NCBI RefSeq assembly: GCF_000717345.1
Contig: NZ_JNZA01000004.1
Span: forward strand, 186,001 to 250,000
DNA length: 64,000 bases
Source: Streptomyces lydicus
GTDB lineage: Bacteria; Actinomycetota; Actinomycetes; Streptomycetales; Streptomycetaceae
Reading direction: 5' to 3'
This document shows positions 16,839-26,047 of the stretch, piece by piece. Every line of letters begins with the position of its first letter. Within the stretch, counting starts at the first letter, position 1. The translations under genes were made by a program, and so were the position numbers. The notes below the pieces were generated by a model. The model ran no database searches and was not told the origin of the DNA. It saw only the letters and a program-made list of their open reading frames with translations.

Positions 16839-19286
16839 TCAGCGAAGCGGGGTGAGGGTGTGCCGTACGGCGCGCTGGGCGCGGCCGAGGGCGGCGGCGC
16901 AGGCGTCGGGCGTGTCCCCCACGGCGATCAGGGCGGCGAGCCGGGGCACGATGCCGCGCGGAGGCAGCAGCAGGACGGTGCCGGGCGCGGCGAGCGGGAC
17001 GGCGCGGTTGAGGCCGGGTACGGCCGCGGCGTCGGTCAGGTCGAGGGACGCGACGGTGCCGTCGTGGTCGGGGTAGACGAAGCGGACCTCGGCGCAGCGG
17101 TCGTGCAGCGGCGTGCCGGTGGGGGTGCGGCCGAGGGCGAGGTCCGCGGCGGCCTCGACGGGGTCGACGCCGGTGGCGAGGGTGCCCAGCAGGGGGATGA
17201 AGTCGCCGCCGAGGCGGCCGTTCACCTCGACGACGCGGGGTCCGGTGGGGGTGAGCCGGAGTTCGGTGTGGGTGAGTCCGGTGCGGATGCCGAGCGCGGT
17301 GTGGGCGCCGGTGACGACGGACCGTACCTCGTCGGCCCAGGGCTCCGCGCGCCACGGGGCGACGAGGTGGCCGACCTCCTCGAAGTACGGCGCGAATCCA
17401 AGCCGTTTGCGGGCCACGTTGACGATCCGGGCGGTGCCGTCGGACACCGCGCAGTCCACGCTGATCTCGGGTCCGGGCAGGTACTCCTCGACGATGGCGC
17501 CGGCGGGTGTCCGGATGCCGGGGAAGGCGGCGGCGCGGGCCTGGTCGTAGGCGCGGGCGACCTGGGCGGGGTCGCCGGCGAGGGTGACGCCGATGCTGCC
17601 GGCCAGCGCGCGGGGTTTGACCACGACCGGCCAGCCGAGTTCCTCGGCCGCCGCCAGCGCTTCGTCGCGGCTGTGCACGTGGCGGAAGCCGGCCGAGGGC
17701 ACGCCCGCGGCGCCGAGCAGCCGCCGGGTGGCCAGTTTGTCGCGGCAGCGGCGCGCGGCCTGTGGGCTCATGTGGGGCAGGCCCAGCCGGCGGGCGACCT
17801 CCGCGGTGGTTTCCAGGAGGGTTTCGTCCCAGGTCAGGATGGCTCCGGGGCCGGGGTGGCCGGTCAGCAGCGCGGCGACGGCGCGGGTGGTGGCGGTGGC
17901 GTCGGAGGTCTCGGCGGTGCGGAACCGGTCGGCGACGAAGGGGCGTTGCCAGTCGGGGTGGGTGTGCTGGACGAGCGCGGTGCGGACCCGGGCGGCGACG
18001 GTCTTCAGTGCGTAGGCGCGGTAGGGCGGGTTGCCGCAGCCGACGAGGACGAGCCGGCCGGGGGCCTCGGGGTCCACGGGGTCGCATTCCAGCGTCGCGG
18101 TGCGCATCGTGCGGCGCAGTGCGGCGGTGACCTGTGCGCTGCTGGTCCCGTGGAAGCGGAACCGTGCGCCGGTGTGCTCGTATCCGCCGCCGGTCAGCAA
18201 CGCGCCGGTTTCCGGGAGGACTTCGGCGTACGGCAGTTCCGCGTGCGGGCCGGTCCCGCGTGGGGAGGTGGCCGCCCGCACCCGGCAGGGCATCGGGACG
18301 GACGGGGGCACCAGCAGCCAGCCGGCCACCCGCGCGGGGCCGGGGGCGGGGCGGGGGATGCGGTACGGGGCGCCGGTCTGGTGCGCGAAGGCGGCGGCCA
18401 TCAGGTCGATGCCGTGCACCTCGCGCCAGACGAAGGGGACTTCGGCGCCGCCGGGGCGGCCGCCGATCTCCAGGACGCGCAGCGCGCCGTCGTCGCTTTC
18501 GAAGAGTTCCAGGTGGAAGACGGCGGGGCCGGTGAACAGGGCGCCGGTGGTGGCGGCGGTGAGTTCGCCGATGCGGGCGAGGAGTCCGGGGTCGTCGATC
18601 TCGACCGAGCCGAGGGCGGTGCCGGTGGTGAATTCCAGGCAGGTGTTGAGGTAGCGGGAGGCGCGCCAGACGCCGGGGCCGTCGCCGGTGTGGATGCCGT
18701 CGACGTGCAGGACGCGGTCCGGCCGCCATTCCTGTACGAGCAGTGCGTCGTCGTGCGGGAAGGGGTGGGCGGCGAGGTGTTCCGGGGTGTCGAGCCGGGT
18801 GATGCCGGCGCTGGCGGTGCCGCGCCGTGGTTTGACCAGTACCGGCCAGCCGTGCCGGGTGGCGAAGGCGGCCACCGCTGCGTGGTCGGGGGCCGCGGCG
18901 GTGGCGGGTACCGGGACGCCCGCCGCGGCGAGCCGCTCGGCCATCAGCAGTTTGTCGCGCAGCGGCAGCAGGTCGGTGGCGCGCTGTCCGGGCAGGTCGA
19001 ACTCCCCGCGCAGATCGGCCGCGAGGTCGAGATCGGTCTCCTGGAGGGCGACGATCCGGGTGGGCGGGCCGGTCTGTTCGACGAGTGAGTCGATCGCGTC
19101 GCGGACCGCCTTGAGGTTCTCGGCGCTGTCCACCAGCCGTACCGCGGCGGCCTGTTCGGTGGGCAGGTGGCGGGCGGCGCGTTCGGTGGTGAGGTAGCTG
19201 ACGCGGTGGACGGAGTGGTCGAGGTAGGCGGCGTAGTCGGCGTAGCGGTCGGTCCAGCGGTGGATGATCATCACGTGTTCGGGCAC
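16839..19286 (-). CDS. Tandem (two-domain) ATP-grasp ligase
   Basis: An 815-residue protein with two consecutive ATP-grasp units. Unit 1 (about 90-330) has WPVLVKPRRGTASAGIT and VLEIGGRPGG; unit 2 (about 510-750) has WPVVVKPRALAGSIGV, IVEEYLPGPEISVD and VVEVNGRLGGDFI. ATP-grasp ligases join a carboxylate to an amine through an acyl phosphate. Two units in one chain could form two amide bonds, or one could be structural. The GTG start at 19286 is chosen because AGGAGG lies five bases upstream; an in-frame start 27 bp earlier has no such site. Confidence 0.88.
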   Translation of the reverse strand: MPEHVMIIHRWTDRYADYAAYLDHSVHRVSYLTTERAARHLPTEQAAAVRLVDSAENLKAVRDAIDSLVEQTGPPTRIVALQETDLDLAADLRGEFDLPGQRATDLLPLRDKLLMAERLAAAGVPVPATAAAPDHAAVAAFATRHGWPVLVKPRRGTASAGITRLDTPEHLAAHPFPHDDALLVQEWRPDRVLHVDGIHTGDGPGVWRASRYLNTCLEFTTGTALGSVEIDDPGLLARIGELTAATTGALFTGPAVFHLELFESDDGALRVLEIGGRPGGAEVPFVWREVHGIDLMAAAFAHQTGAPYRIPRPAPGPARVAGWLLVPPSVPMPCRVRAATSPRGTGPHAELPYAEVLPETGALLTGGGYEHTGARFRFHGTSSAQVTAALRRTMRTATLECDPVDPEAPGRLVLVGCGNPPYRAYALKTVAARVRTALVQHTHPDWQRPFVADRFRTAETSDATATTRAVAALLTGHPGPGAILTWDETLLETTAEVARRLGLPHMSPQAARRCRDKLATRRLLGAAGVPSAGFRHVHSRDEALAAAEELGWPVVVKPRALAGSIGVTLAGDPAQVARAYDQARAAAFPGIRTPAGAIVEEYLPGPEISVDCAVSDGTARIVNVARKRLGFAPYFEEVGHLVAPWRAEPWADEVRSVVTGAHTALGIRTGLTHTELRLTPTGPRVVEVNGRLGGDFIPLLGTLATGVDPVEAAADLALGRTPTGTPLHDRCAEVRFVYPDHDGTVASLDLTDAAAVPGLNRAVPLAAPGTVLLLPPRGIVPRLAALIAVGDTPDACAAALGRAQRAVRHTLTPLR

Positions 19287-19479
19287 GGCGGCCTCCTGGG
19301 GCGGGGCGAGCACGGGGGCTGGGGTGGGCGACAGGGGGCGGCCGGTGGTGCGGCTCGGTGCGGCGCCGGGGTGGTAGGTGGGGGGGCGGTCCGGCGGGCG
19401 GCGGCCGGTCGGGCGGGCGCGGCCCGCGGTGCGGCAACTCCGGTGGCCGGTGGGCGCGGCGAAGCGGGGTGGTGCTGCT
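19287..19479 (-). other. C-rich untranslated gap inside the biosynthetic operon
   Basis: About 193 bp between the condensation-domain gene and the tandem ATP-grasp gene, strongly C-rich on the coding strand. No open frame with a plausible start is visible. It could carry an internal promoter or a leader for the eleven genes downstream; no motif was identified. Confidence 0.4.
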
Positions 19480-20742
19480 TCAGGAGGCCGCGGCGGCGGT
19501 GAGCAGGCTCTCGTGCAGGTCCCACAGCACCTCGGCGCACCGCTCGCGGCCGAGGTCCTTGGCGGTGAGCCGGACGGAGAGGGCGTCCGGGCTCTCCAGG
19601 GCGCGGGCGTAGCAGCGCGGGCCGATGGTGGTGAAGGGTTCCTCCCAGGTGAGGGTGGGTGGGCCGGCGGGCCACGGGGCGCGGGGCGGTGGGGCGCCCG
19701 CGGCGGTGTCGTCGGGTACGGCCACGTAGTTGTAGGCGCAGGCCGGTTCGGCGGCGCCGGGCATACGGGCCCGCAGTGCGGCGACGGCGGTGACGTCGTG
19801 CATGCCGTGCCGGAAGGCGGCGAGGCCGCTCCAGTGGACGGCGTCGGCGAGCTTGACGAGGTCGTCGGTGCGGGCGTCCTCGATCAGTGCCGGCACCCAC
19901 TGGTTCATGGAGGTGACCAGGCCCTTCCAGCGGCCGGCGAACCGGTTGGCGCTCATCAGCTGGACCAGCAGGGTGTCGGCGCCGCAGGTGCGGGCCACGC
20001 TGCGGACGTAGGCGGCCAGCAGGACGCTGGAGACCGACACCCGGGCGCGTTCGGCGACGAGGTGTGCGGCGGGGCGGGCGGGGGCGGAGTGCAGGGTGGC
20101 CTGGACGGTCCCGCCGGTGGTGGCGGGGGTGCGCGGCAGTGCGGCGGGGGGTGCCTGGGTCAGGGTGTGCGTCCAGTGGTCGAGCGCCGCGGCCTGCCGG
20201 CGCAGCCCGGCGGGTCCGTACTGCTCGGCGGCGAGCTCGGCGGGCCCGGGCGCGGCGGGGACCGGCCCTCGGGGGGCGGTGAGTTCCTGGCGGAATTCCT
20301 GGTGCAGGAGTTCCTGCGCCCAGGCGTCGGCCGCGATGTGGTGCTTGACGAAGAGCAGGTGCGAGGGGGCGCCGTCGCGGGTCAACAGCCGTGCACGCCA
20401 CGGCAGTTGCCGTTCGAGGTGGAAGGGTTCGGCGGCCAGCCCGGCGGCGAGGGCCAGGGAGTCGGCGTCCGCGCCCTCCAGTGCGGTCAGGTCCTCGTCG
20501 AGGTCGGCGTCGGGCGGCAACTGCCGTGGTGTGTCGGCGTCGTGGAGGTCGTAGCGGGTGCGCAGTGACGGGTGCCGTGCGGCGAGGGTGCGGACCGCCG
20601 TGCGGACCCGCGCCGGGCTGACGCCGGGCGGAAGGCGCCAGGCTGCCGCGTTGTTGGGCTCGTGCCATCGCCGGGCCGGCAGTTCTCGGATGTCGTGCCA
20701 CACCGAGAGCTGCCCCAGCGACAGCGGTACTTCCTCGGACAT
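19480..20742 (-). CDS. Stand-alone NRPS-type condensation domain protein
   Basis: A 420-residue condensation-superfamily protein with the catalytic HHxxxD motif intact (H134-H135-x3-D139 in VKHHIAADAW) and the usual chloramphenicol-acetyltransferase-like layout. It has no adenylation or carrier domain. It would condense a carrier-bound acyl/aminoacyl group with an amine or hydroxyl supplied in trans. First gene of the left arm. The start is ATG 20742; an in-frame ATG at 20754 with GGAAG seven bases upstream is equally possible. Confidence 0.83.
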   Translation of the reverse strand: MSEEVPLSLGQLSVWHDIRELPARRWHEPNNAAAWRLPPGVSPARVRTAVRTLAARHPSLRTRYDLHDADTPRQLPPDADLDEDLTALEGADADSLALAAGLAAEPFHLERQLPWRARLLTRDGAPSHLLFVKHHIAADAWAQELLHQEFRQELTAPRGPVPAAPGPAELAAEQYGPAGLRRQAAALDHWTHTLTQAPPAALPRTPATTGGTVQATLHSAPARPAAHLVAERARVSVSSVLLAAYVRSVARTCGADTLLVQLMSANRFAGRWKGLVTSMNQWVPALIEDARTDDLVKLADAVHWSGLAAFRHGMHDVTAVAALRARMPGAAEPACAYNYVAVPDDTAAGAPPPRAPWPAGPPTLTWEEPFTTIGPRCYARALESPDALSVRLTAKDLGRERCAEVLWDLHESLLTAAAAS

Positions 20743-21092
20743 ACGCTCCCCCATTGGCGTACTTCCATAATACGGAATTTGATTTCCATGCAGAGCTGAC
20801 GCTGCCACAATCCGTTGAAGTCTGTCCAGGCTCAACCGGCAGCAGAGACCCGCAAACGTGACCCACCTCACACGTCACCCCCCTCGCGAGCATGAGAGCC
20901 TGATCACCAATCTACGGAATCCGTTTTCCGCTGAACGGAATTGGTTGACCCCGGGGACGGCCGGTCGACCGCCGCCGGACGCCGCCCGCACGCGGCCGCC
21001 GCGCGAGGTGCCCAGGAGTGCACGGCACCGTCAACTCGCCCCGGACCGGCCCGGATTCACCGTTCCCGCACACCACGAGGGGTCGCCACACC
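20743..21092. promoter_or_regulatory. Divergent promoter region of the biosynthetic cluster with repeated ACGGAAT motifs
   Basis: About 350 bp between the two arms, AT-richer than its surroundings. The heptamer ACGGAAT occurs at 20772-20778, 20914-20920 and 20935-20941; the second forms the perfect inverted repeat ACGGAATCCGT (20914-20924), and a near inverse copy (CAATCCGTT) lies at 20808-20816. This clustering suggests an operator for an unlinked regulator, since the cluster encodes none. No confident -35/-10 was assigned. Confidence 0.5.
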
Positions 21093-22754
21093 GTGAGTCA
21101 GCAGCCGCCCGCCCCGGCCGGTTCCGCCGGGGAATTCCTCCACGACTTCCTGCTCGCCGCCGCCCGGCACACTCCCGGTGCCCCCGCCGTCATCGAATCC
21201 GCACCGCCCGGCGGGACCACCGTGACCACCTACGCGGAACTCGACGCCCTGACGGAGCGTTACACCACCGGGCTGCGGGAGCTGGGCATGGAGACCGGCG
21301 CCCGGGTGATCCTGGAGTCCGACACCACCGCCCACGCCCTCGCGATGCTCCTCGCCTGCTCCCGGGCCGGCCTGACCTTCGTCCCGGTGAGCCCCGAAAC
21401 CCCCGCGGACCGGCTGCGGTCCGTGCTGGCCACCGCCCGGCCCGCCCTCCACGTCCAGGCGCCGGGCGGGATCCGCGAGCACCTCCCCGGAACGCTCGGC
21501 ACGGCCCGGTTCGGCCCGGACGGGCTGACCGTCGAGCGGGCGCCCGAGCGCCACCGGCCCCGGCGCCGGGTCCCCTGCGTCACGGACCCCGCGTACATCA
21601 TCTTCACCTCCGGCACCACGGGCCGGCCCAAGGGCGTGGTGATGAGCCACCGGGCGGTGACCGCGTTCTACCGGGGCATGCTGGCGCACCGCATCGCCAC
21701 CCCGGAGGACCGGATCGCCAGCACCTCGCCCCTGCAGTTCGACTTCTCGCTGCTCAACATCGGCCTGGCGCTGGGCAGCGGGGCGAGCGTGGTGCCCGTC
21801 CCGCAGGGCCTGGTGCGCTGGCCGCGCCGGCTGCTGCGGGTGCTGCGGGAGACCGGCGCCACCCAGGTCAACGGCGTGCCGTCGATCTGGCGGCAGACCC
21901 TGCGCCACGAGCCCGAGCGGCTGGCCGCCCTCGACCGGCTGCGCTCCGTCCTCTTCTGCGGCGAGGAGTTCCCGCTGCCCGAGCTGCGCCGGCTGCAACA
22001 GCTGCTGCCACAGGCCCGCATCATCAACTGCTACGGCGCCACCGAGTCGATGGCCTGCTCCTTCGAGGACGTGCCCAACCCCCTGCCCGAGGACGCCGAA
22101 AAGCTCTCCATCGGGGTCGCCCACCCCGGCGCCGAGATGCTCCTGGTCGACGAGGACGGTGCGGTCGTCGACGAGCCCGGCGTCCCGGGCGAGATCCATC
22201 TCCGCAGTCCCGCGCTCTTCTCCGGCTACTGGGACGATCCGGAGGCCACCCGCGCGGCGCTGGTTCCCGACCCGCTGTGCCCGCAGTCCGGCCAACTGGT
22301 GCTGCGCACCGGGGACCTGGCCTTCCGGGGGGACGACGGCGGCTTCCGCTTCTGCGGCCGGACCGACTCCCAGGTGCAGATCAACGGCAACCGCGTCGAA
22401 CTGGGCGAGGTGGAGCGCCGGTTGACCGAGTTCCCCGGCGCGACCGCCGCGACCGCGATGGCGCTGCCCAGGCTCGACGGCGGCGGTCTGCAGCTGACCG
22501 CCTTCGTGGTCCTGGCGGCGGGCCGGGCGACGGCCGGCCGGACCGCCGGCGACCCCGCGGCGGCCGATCCCGCCGCGACGGCCGCGGCCGAGCTGCGCGC
22601 GTTCTGCGCGCAGACGCTGCCCGCGTACATGGTCCCGCAGGAGATCCAGCTGCTGGACGCGCTGCCGACGACCTCGAACGGCAAGGTCGACCGCACGGCC
22701 CTGGCACACGGCGCCCGCCCGGAACCCGCGCCGGCCCCGGCGCCCGGCACCTGA
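21093..22754 (+). CDS. Second stand-alone adenylation enzyme (AMP-dependent ligase)
   Basis: A 553-residue ANL enzyme with A3 [14 protein letters not shown]4-like [12 protein letters not shown]5 INCYGATES and the A10 Lys in NGKVDRTAL; the linker around 485-515 is Ala-rich. It is not fused to a carrier. GTG at 21093 is preferred (GAGGGG about ten bases upstream) over an ATG 75 bp earlier that lies in the promoter region. Opens the right arm. Having two distinct adenylating enzymes implies two different activated building blocks. Confidence 0.85.
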   Translation: MSQQPPAPAGSAGEFLHDFLLAAARHTPGAPAVIESAPPGGTTVTTYAELDALTERYTTGLRELGMETGARVILESDTTAHALAMLLACSRAGLTFVPVSPETPADRLRSVLATARPALHVQAPGGIREHLPGTLGTARFGPDGLTVERAPERHRPRRRVPCVTDPAYIIFTSGTTGRPKGVVMSHRAVTAFYRGMLAHRIATPEDRIASTSPLQFDFSLLNIGLALGSGASVVPVPQGLVRWPRRLLRVLRETGATQVNGVPSIWRQTLRHEPERLAALDRLRSVLFCGEEFPLPELRRLQQLLPQARIINCYGATESMACSFEDVPNPLPEDAEKLSIGVAHPGAEMLLVDEDGAVVDEPGVPGEIHLRSPALFSGYWDDPEATRAALVPDPLCPQSGQLVLRTGDLAFRGDDGGFRFCGRTDSQVQINGNRVELGEVERRLTEFPGATAATAMALPRLDGGGLQLTAFVVLAAGRATAGRTAGDPAAADPAATAAAELRAFCAQTLPAYMVPQEIQLLDALPTTSNGKVDRTALAHGARPEPAPAPAPGT

Positions 22755-22842
22755 TCCTGCATCGGCCCCCGCCCCGTCCCCGTCCGTAGCCCGCGGCTGC
22801 GGTCGCTGACCCGCCCGCCCGTACGTCCCGGAGGAGACCCCC

Positions 22843-24102
22843 TTGAGCAGACTCGACACGTCCGGCCCGCTGATCGGCGAGCCCCGCCCCGGCCGGCTGC
22901 GGAGGTACCTCCAGGTGCGGGCGGGCGGACTGCCCGGCGCGTTCTGGGTGCTCTGGGGCGGCTCCCTGGTCAACCGTCTGGGCTCGATGGTCAATCCGTT
23001 CCTGAGCCTCTACCTCACCGGGGTCCGGGGGGTCTCCCTGGGTGACACCGGCCTGGTGCTCACCGTCGTCGGCGTCGGCTCGGTCATCTCCCAGCCGCTC
23101 GGCGGGTTCCTCGCGGACCGCTTCGGCCGCCGGGCGGCGCTGACCGGCGGCATGCTGGCGAACGGCGCGACCCTGCTCACCCTCGGCCACGCCCGCAGCC
23201 TCACCGTGCTCGTGCTCGCCTGCTTCGTCCTCGGCATCACCATCGACCTGTTCCGCCCCGCCGCCCAGGCGCTGGTCGCCGACGCGGTGCCCGCCGCCGA
23301 CCGCACCCGCGCGTACGGCCTGCTGCTGTGGGCCGTCAACCTCGGCTTCTCGGTCGCGATGGTGCTGGGGGGCTATCTCGCCTCGCACGCCTACCAGTTG
23401 CTCTTCTGGCTGGACGCCGGGGCCTGTGCGGTCTTCGGGGGGCTGGTCTGGCTGGCCGTACCCGAAACCCGCCCGGGCGGACGGCAGCGCACGGCCGGCA
23501 GCTACCGCACCGTGCTGCGGGACCGCACCATGCTGGCCTTCGCCGGGATCATCGTGGTCTACGCCGTCGTCTTCCAACAGGCTTTCGCCACCCTCCCGTT
23601 GGCGATGCGGAGCACCGCGATGTCCAGCAGTGCGTACGGCCTCGTCATGGGCGTCAACGGGGCCGTCGTCATCGCGATGCAGCCGCTGATCGGCCACCGG
23701 CTGGCCGCCTTCGACAAGAGCCGGCTGCTCGCCACCGGCTTCGCCCTCGCGGCCTGCGGCAACGCCGTGACGGCCGCCGCCTCGACGACCGTCGTCTACG
23801 GCCTCGCGGTCGCGGTCTCCACCCTCGGCGAGATCCTGGTGTTCGCCGTCACCGCGGCCGTCGTCGCCGACCTCGCGCCCACCGCCCTCCGCGGCCGCTA
23901 CAACGGCCTGATCGGCATGGCCTGGGGCACCGGCTTCCTGATCGCGCCGCTGGCCGGCACCCGCCTGCTCACCTTCGGCTCCACCACGCTCTGGCTGACC
24001 TGCGCCGCCCTCTGCCTCGTCGCGGCCCTGGCCCAGCTCTCCCTGGCCCCCGCCCTCCGCCGCCACGCCGCCCGAAGCGCATCGGAAGGAACCTCGCCAT
24101 GA
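22843..24102 (+). CDS. MFS transporter, probable product exporter
   Basis: A 419-residue major facilitator with about 12 hydrophobic segments and the loop 2-3 signature (GGFLADRFGRRAAL, residues about 86-99). The start is TTG at 22843, supported by GGAGGAG eight to ten bases upstream. It overlaps the ATP-grasp gene by ATGA. Within a biosynthetic cluster the likely job is export of, and self-protection from, the product. Confidence 0.87.
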   Translation: MSRLDTSGPLIGEPRPGRLRRYLQVRAGGLPGAFWVLWGGSLVNRLGSMVNPFLSLYLTGVRGVSLGDTGLVLTVVGVGSVISQPLGGFLADRFGRRAALTGGMLANGATLLTLGHARSLTVLVLACFVLGITIDLFRPAAQALVADAVPAADRTRAYGLLLWAVNLGFSVAMVLGGYLASHAYQLLFWLDAGACAVFGGLVWLAVPETRPGGRQRTAGSYRTVLRDRTMLAFAGIIVVYAVVFQQAFATLPLAMRSTAMSSSAYGLVMGVNGAVVIAMQPLIGHRLAAFDKSRLLATGFALAACGNAVTAAASTTVVYGLAVAVSTLGEILVFAVTAAVVADLAPTALRGRYNGLIGMAWGTGFLIAPLAGTRLLTFGSTTLWLTCAALCLVAALAQLSLAPALRRHAARSASEGTSP

Positions 24103-25487
24103 CCGGAGTCCTGCTGCTCGAAGCCGATGTCTCGGCGGGCGAGGACCTGCTGACGGCCGCCGCCGGACTCGGCCTGGACGCCTACGCCGCCACCCACGAG
24201 GACCTCTTCGGGCACTACCGCCCCGAGCTGACCGCGAAGATCACCGCCCCGGTCTTCACCGACTTCAGCCGCCCGCAGACCGCCCTCGCCGACCTGACCG
24301 GCTTCTGCCGTAAGGCCGGCATCCGCGGCATCGTCCCCTGCTGGGAGTTCCTCACCCCGCTGGCCACCCGCCTCGCCGCGGCGCTGGGACTGCCGGGCCA
24401 CCTCCCCGCGCGCGCCGACGCCTGCCGCAACAAACGCCCGATGGCCGAGGCGTTCGCCGCGCACGGCGTCCCGTCCCCGCGCACCCTCACCGCACCCGAC
24501 CACGCCACCCTCAGCCGGCGCATCGCGGCGGCCGGACTGCGCTTCCCGCTCGTCGTCAAACCCGCCGAGAACGCCGCGTCCATCGGCGTCTCGGTGGTCC
24601 GCTCGGCGGATGGGATCCCGGACGCGGCCCGGCTCGCCCGGTCCCAGACCCACAAGTTCCCGCACGGCATCGCACTGGACACCACCCTGCTCGCACAGGA
24701 GCACGTGGACGGGGCCGAGTTCAGCGTCGAGACGCTCGTCACGGACGGCACCGTGCACCACCTGACGGTCACCGAGAAATTCACCACCGAGGGCACCAGC
24801 CGCGCCGAACTCGGCCACACCGTCCCCGCCGAACTCCCCCCGGCCGTACGCGACTCCGTGTACGCCGCCGCCACCGCCGCCCTTACCGCCCTCGGGCTGC
24901 GCAACGGCATCGCGCACACCGAACTGAAGGTGGACCCCGACGGCCGCCCCCAGGTCATCGAGGTGGGCGCCCGGCCGACGACACCCCACTCCCCCACCCT
25001 CGCATTCGCCACCGATTTCGTCGCAACAAACTCCATGGACAACGAATTCCGCCACACGATAGACAAAGACTCATGGAATCAGCAGACACCGCACGCCCCG
25101 CGCACCCCCGGCAGCTACCGGAGACCGACCGCACCCGCCATCGCCGGCTGCGCGAGCAGGGCCGTCTCGACCGCGACGTCCTCGACGCCGTGCTGGCCGC
25201 CGGCTTCGTCTGTCACCTCGGTGTCACCGTGGACGGCACCCCACTCGTCGTCCCCACGGTCTACGGCGCGGACGGCGACACGCTCTACTTCCACGGGTCG
25301 GTCGCCAGCCGCAGCCTGGCCGCCTCGCCCGGGGCGCCCGTCTGCGTCACCGTCACCCACGTCGACGGGCTGGTCCTCGCCCGTTCCGTGTTCGAGCACG
25401 GCGTCAACTACCGCAGTGCGATGGTGTTCGGCACACCCCGGCCGGTCACCGACCCGGACGAGAAGCTGGCCGGGCTGCGCTGCCTGA
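24099..25487 (+). CDS. ATP-grasp ligase, apparently truncated at its 3' end
   Basis: The open frame encodes 462 residues, but only about 295 look like an ATP-grasp protein: pre-ATP-grasp domain (1-110), RFPLVVKPAENAASIGVS (about 147-164), an EHVDGAEFSVETLV segment (about 205) and VIEVGARP (about 285). There the normal GGD metal/phosphate loop and C-terminus are missing. The frame then crosses a lower-GC stretch (about 24990-25075) and continues out of phase through the PNPOx-like gene. I read this as loss of the gene's end at the cluster border. The remnant keeps most ATP-binding residues but may be inactive. Confidence 0.65.
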   Translation: MTGVLLLEADVSAGEDLLTAAAGLGLDAYAATHEDLFGHYRPELTAKITAPVFTDFSRPQTALADLTGFCRKAGIRGIVPCWEFLTPLATRLAAALGLPGHLPARADACRNKRPMAEAFAAHGVPSPRTLTAPDHATLSRRIAAAGLRFPLVVKPAENAASIGVSVVRSADGIPDAARLARSQTHKFPHGIALDTTLLAQEHVDGAEFSVETLVTDGTVHHLTVTEKFTTEGTSRAELGHTVPAELPPAVRDSVYAAATAALTALGLRNGIAHTELKVDPDGRPQVIEVGARPTTPHSPTLAFATDFVATNSMDNEFRHTIDKDSWNQQTPHAPRTPGSYRRPTAPAIAGCASRAVSTATSSTPCWPPASSVTSVSPWTAPHSSSPRSTARTATRSTSTGRSPAAAWPPRPGRPSASPSPTSTGWSSPVPCSSTASTTAVRWCSAHPGRSPTRTRSWPGCAA

Positions 25488-25768
25488 CGGAACAGGCCGC
25501 CCCGGGCCAGTGGGACTACGCCCGACCCCCGAGCCGCAAGGAGCTCGCCGCCACCGCACTGCTGGCCCTCTCCCTCGACGAGGCGTCGGTGAAGGTGCGC
25601 ACCGGCCCGCCGGACGACGGCGACGGGCCCGACGCCGCGCTGGGCCTCTGGGCCGGCGAACTCCCCCTGCACACCTCCTGGGGCCCCCTCCGGCCCGACC
25701 CACGACTCCCCGCCGGCATCGAACCCCCGCCCCACCTCGCCGCCCGCCCGACTGCCACGGAAGGCTAG
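25073..25768 (+). CDS. Pyridoxamine 5'-phosphate oxidase-like FMN-binding split-barrel protein
   Basis: A 231-residue protein of the PNPOx-like/FMN split-barrel family. The core is CHLGVTVDGTPLVVPTVYG, YFHGSVASRSL and VCVTVTHVDGLVLARS (about 45-105); relatives are often annotated as pyridoxamine 5'-phosphate oxidase family proteins of unknown substrate. Its 5' part is overlapped out of frame by the ATP-grasp read-through. Its TAG stop (25766-25768) sits exactly at the edge of a MITE-like element, so the original C-terminus may have been altered. Probably chromosomal rather than part of the biosynthetic pathway. Confidence 0.85.
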   Translation: MESADTARPAHPRQLPETDRTRHRRLREQGRLDRDVLDAVLAAGFVCHLGVTVDGTPLVVPTVYGADGDTLYFHGSVASRSLAASPGAPVCVTVTHVDGLVLARSVFEHGVNYRSAMVFGTPRPVTDPDEKLAGLRCLTEQAAPGQWDYARPPSRKELAATALLALSLDEASVKVRTGPPDDGDGPDAALGLWAGELPLHTSWGPLRPDPRLPAGIEPPPHLAARPTATEG

Positions 25769-25928
25769 GGCGTGTTGTTTGGATCAGGGCGGATCAGGGA
25801 GCGGGGTCTGGTGCGTGCGATCGCAAGGCGGAGGAGGGAGTCGACGCGGAGCGTCGGCGAGTGACGACAACGCGGCGAGCGTGCGTGCCAGACCCCGCGA
25901 GCCCGCCATGATCCAAATGACACGCCCT
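25767..25928. mobile_element. 162-bp MITE-like element with 20-bp terminal inverted repeats
   Basis: The left end AGGGCGTGTTGTTTGGATCA (25767-25786) and the inverted right end (25909-25928) match at 18 of 20 positions. A second inverted pair, GCGGGGTCTGG (25801-25811) and CCAGACCCCGC (25888-25898), lies inside, so the element can fold back on itself. CTAG stands at both outer edges (25765-25768 and 25927-25930), consistent with a short duplicated target (TA or CTAG). It contains no transposase. The ends resemble those of IS5-type elements common in Streptomyces (from memory, unchecked). Confidence 0.75.
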
Positions 25929-26047
25929 AGTCGCAGCAGCATGCGTCGTCCCGTCCTCGGTGGTGCGCGGCAGCGACCGGGGCGTCCAGCGCGGTTCGCG
26001 TCCGGCGGGAGCCGCGGTCCGGTCCTGGATGGTGCCGCGGATCCGCC

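Noticed and set aside
25073..25487. True dual coding of the ATP-grasp and PNPOx frames
   Set aside because: The ATP-grasp frame has no domain-like sequence here, only Ser/Thr/Pro/Arg-rich residues typical of an out-of-phase shadow.
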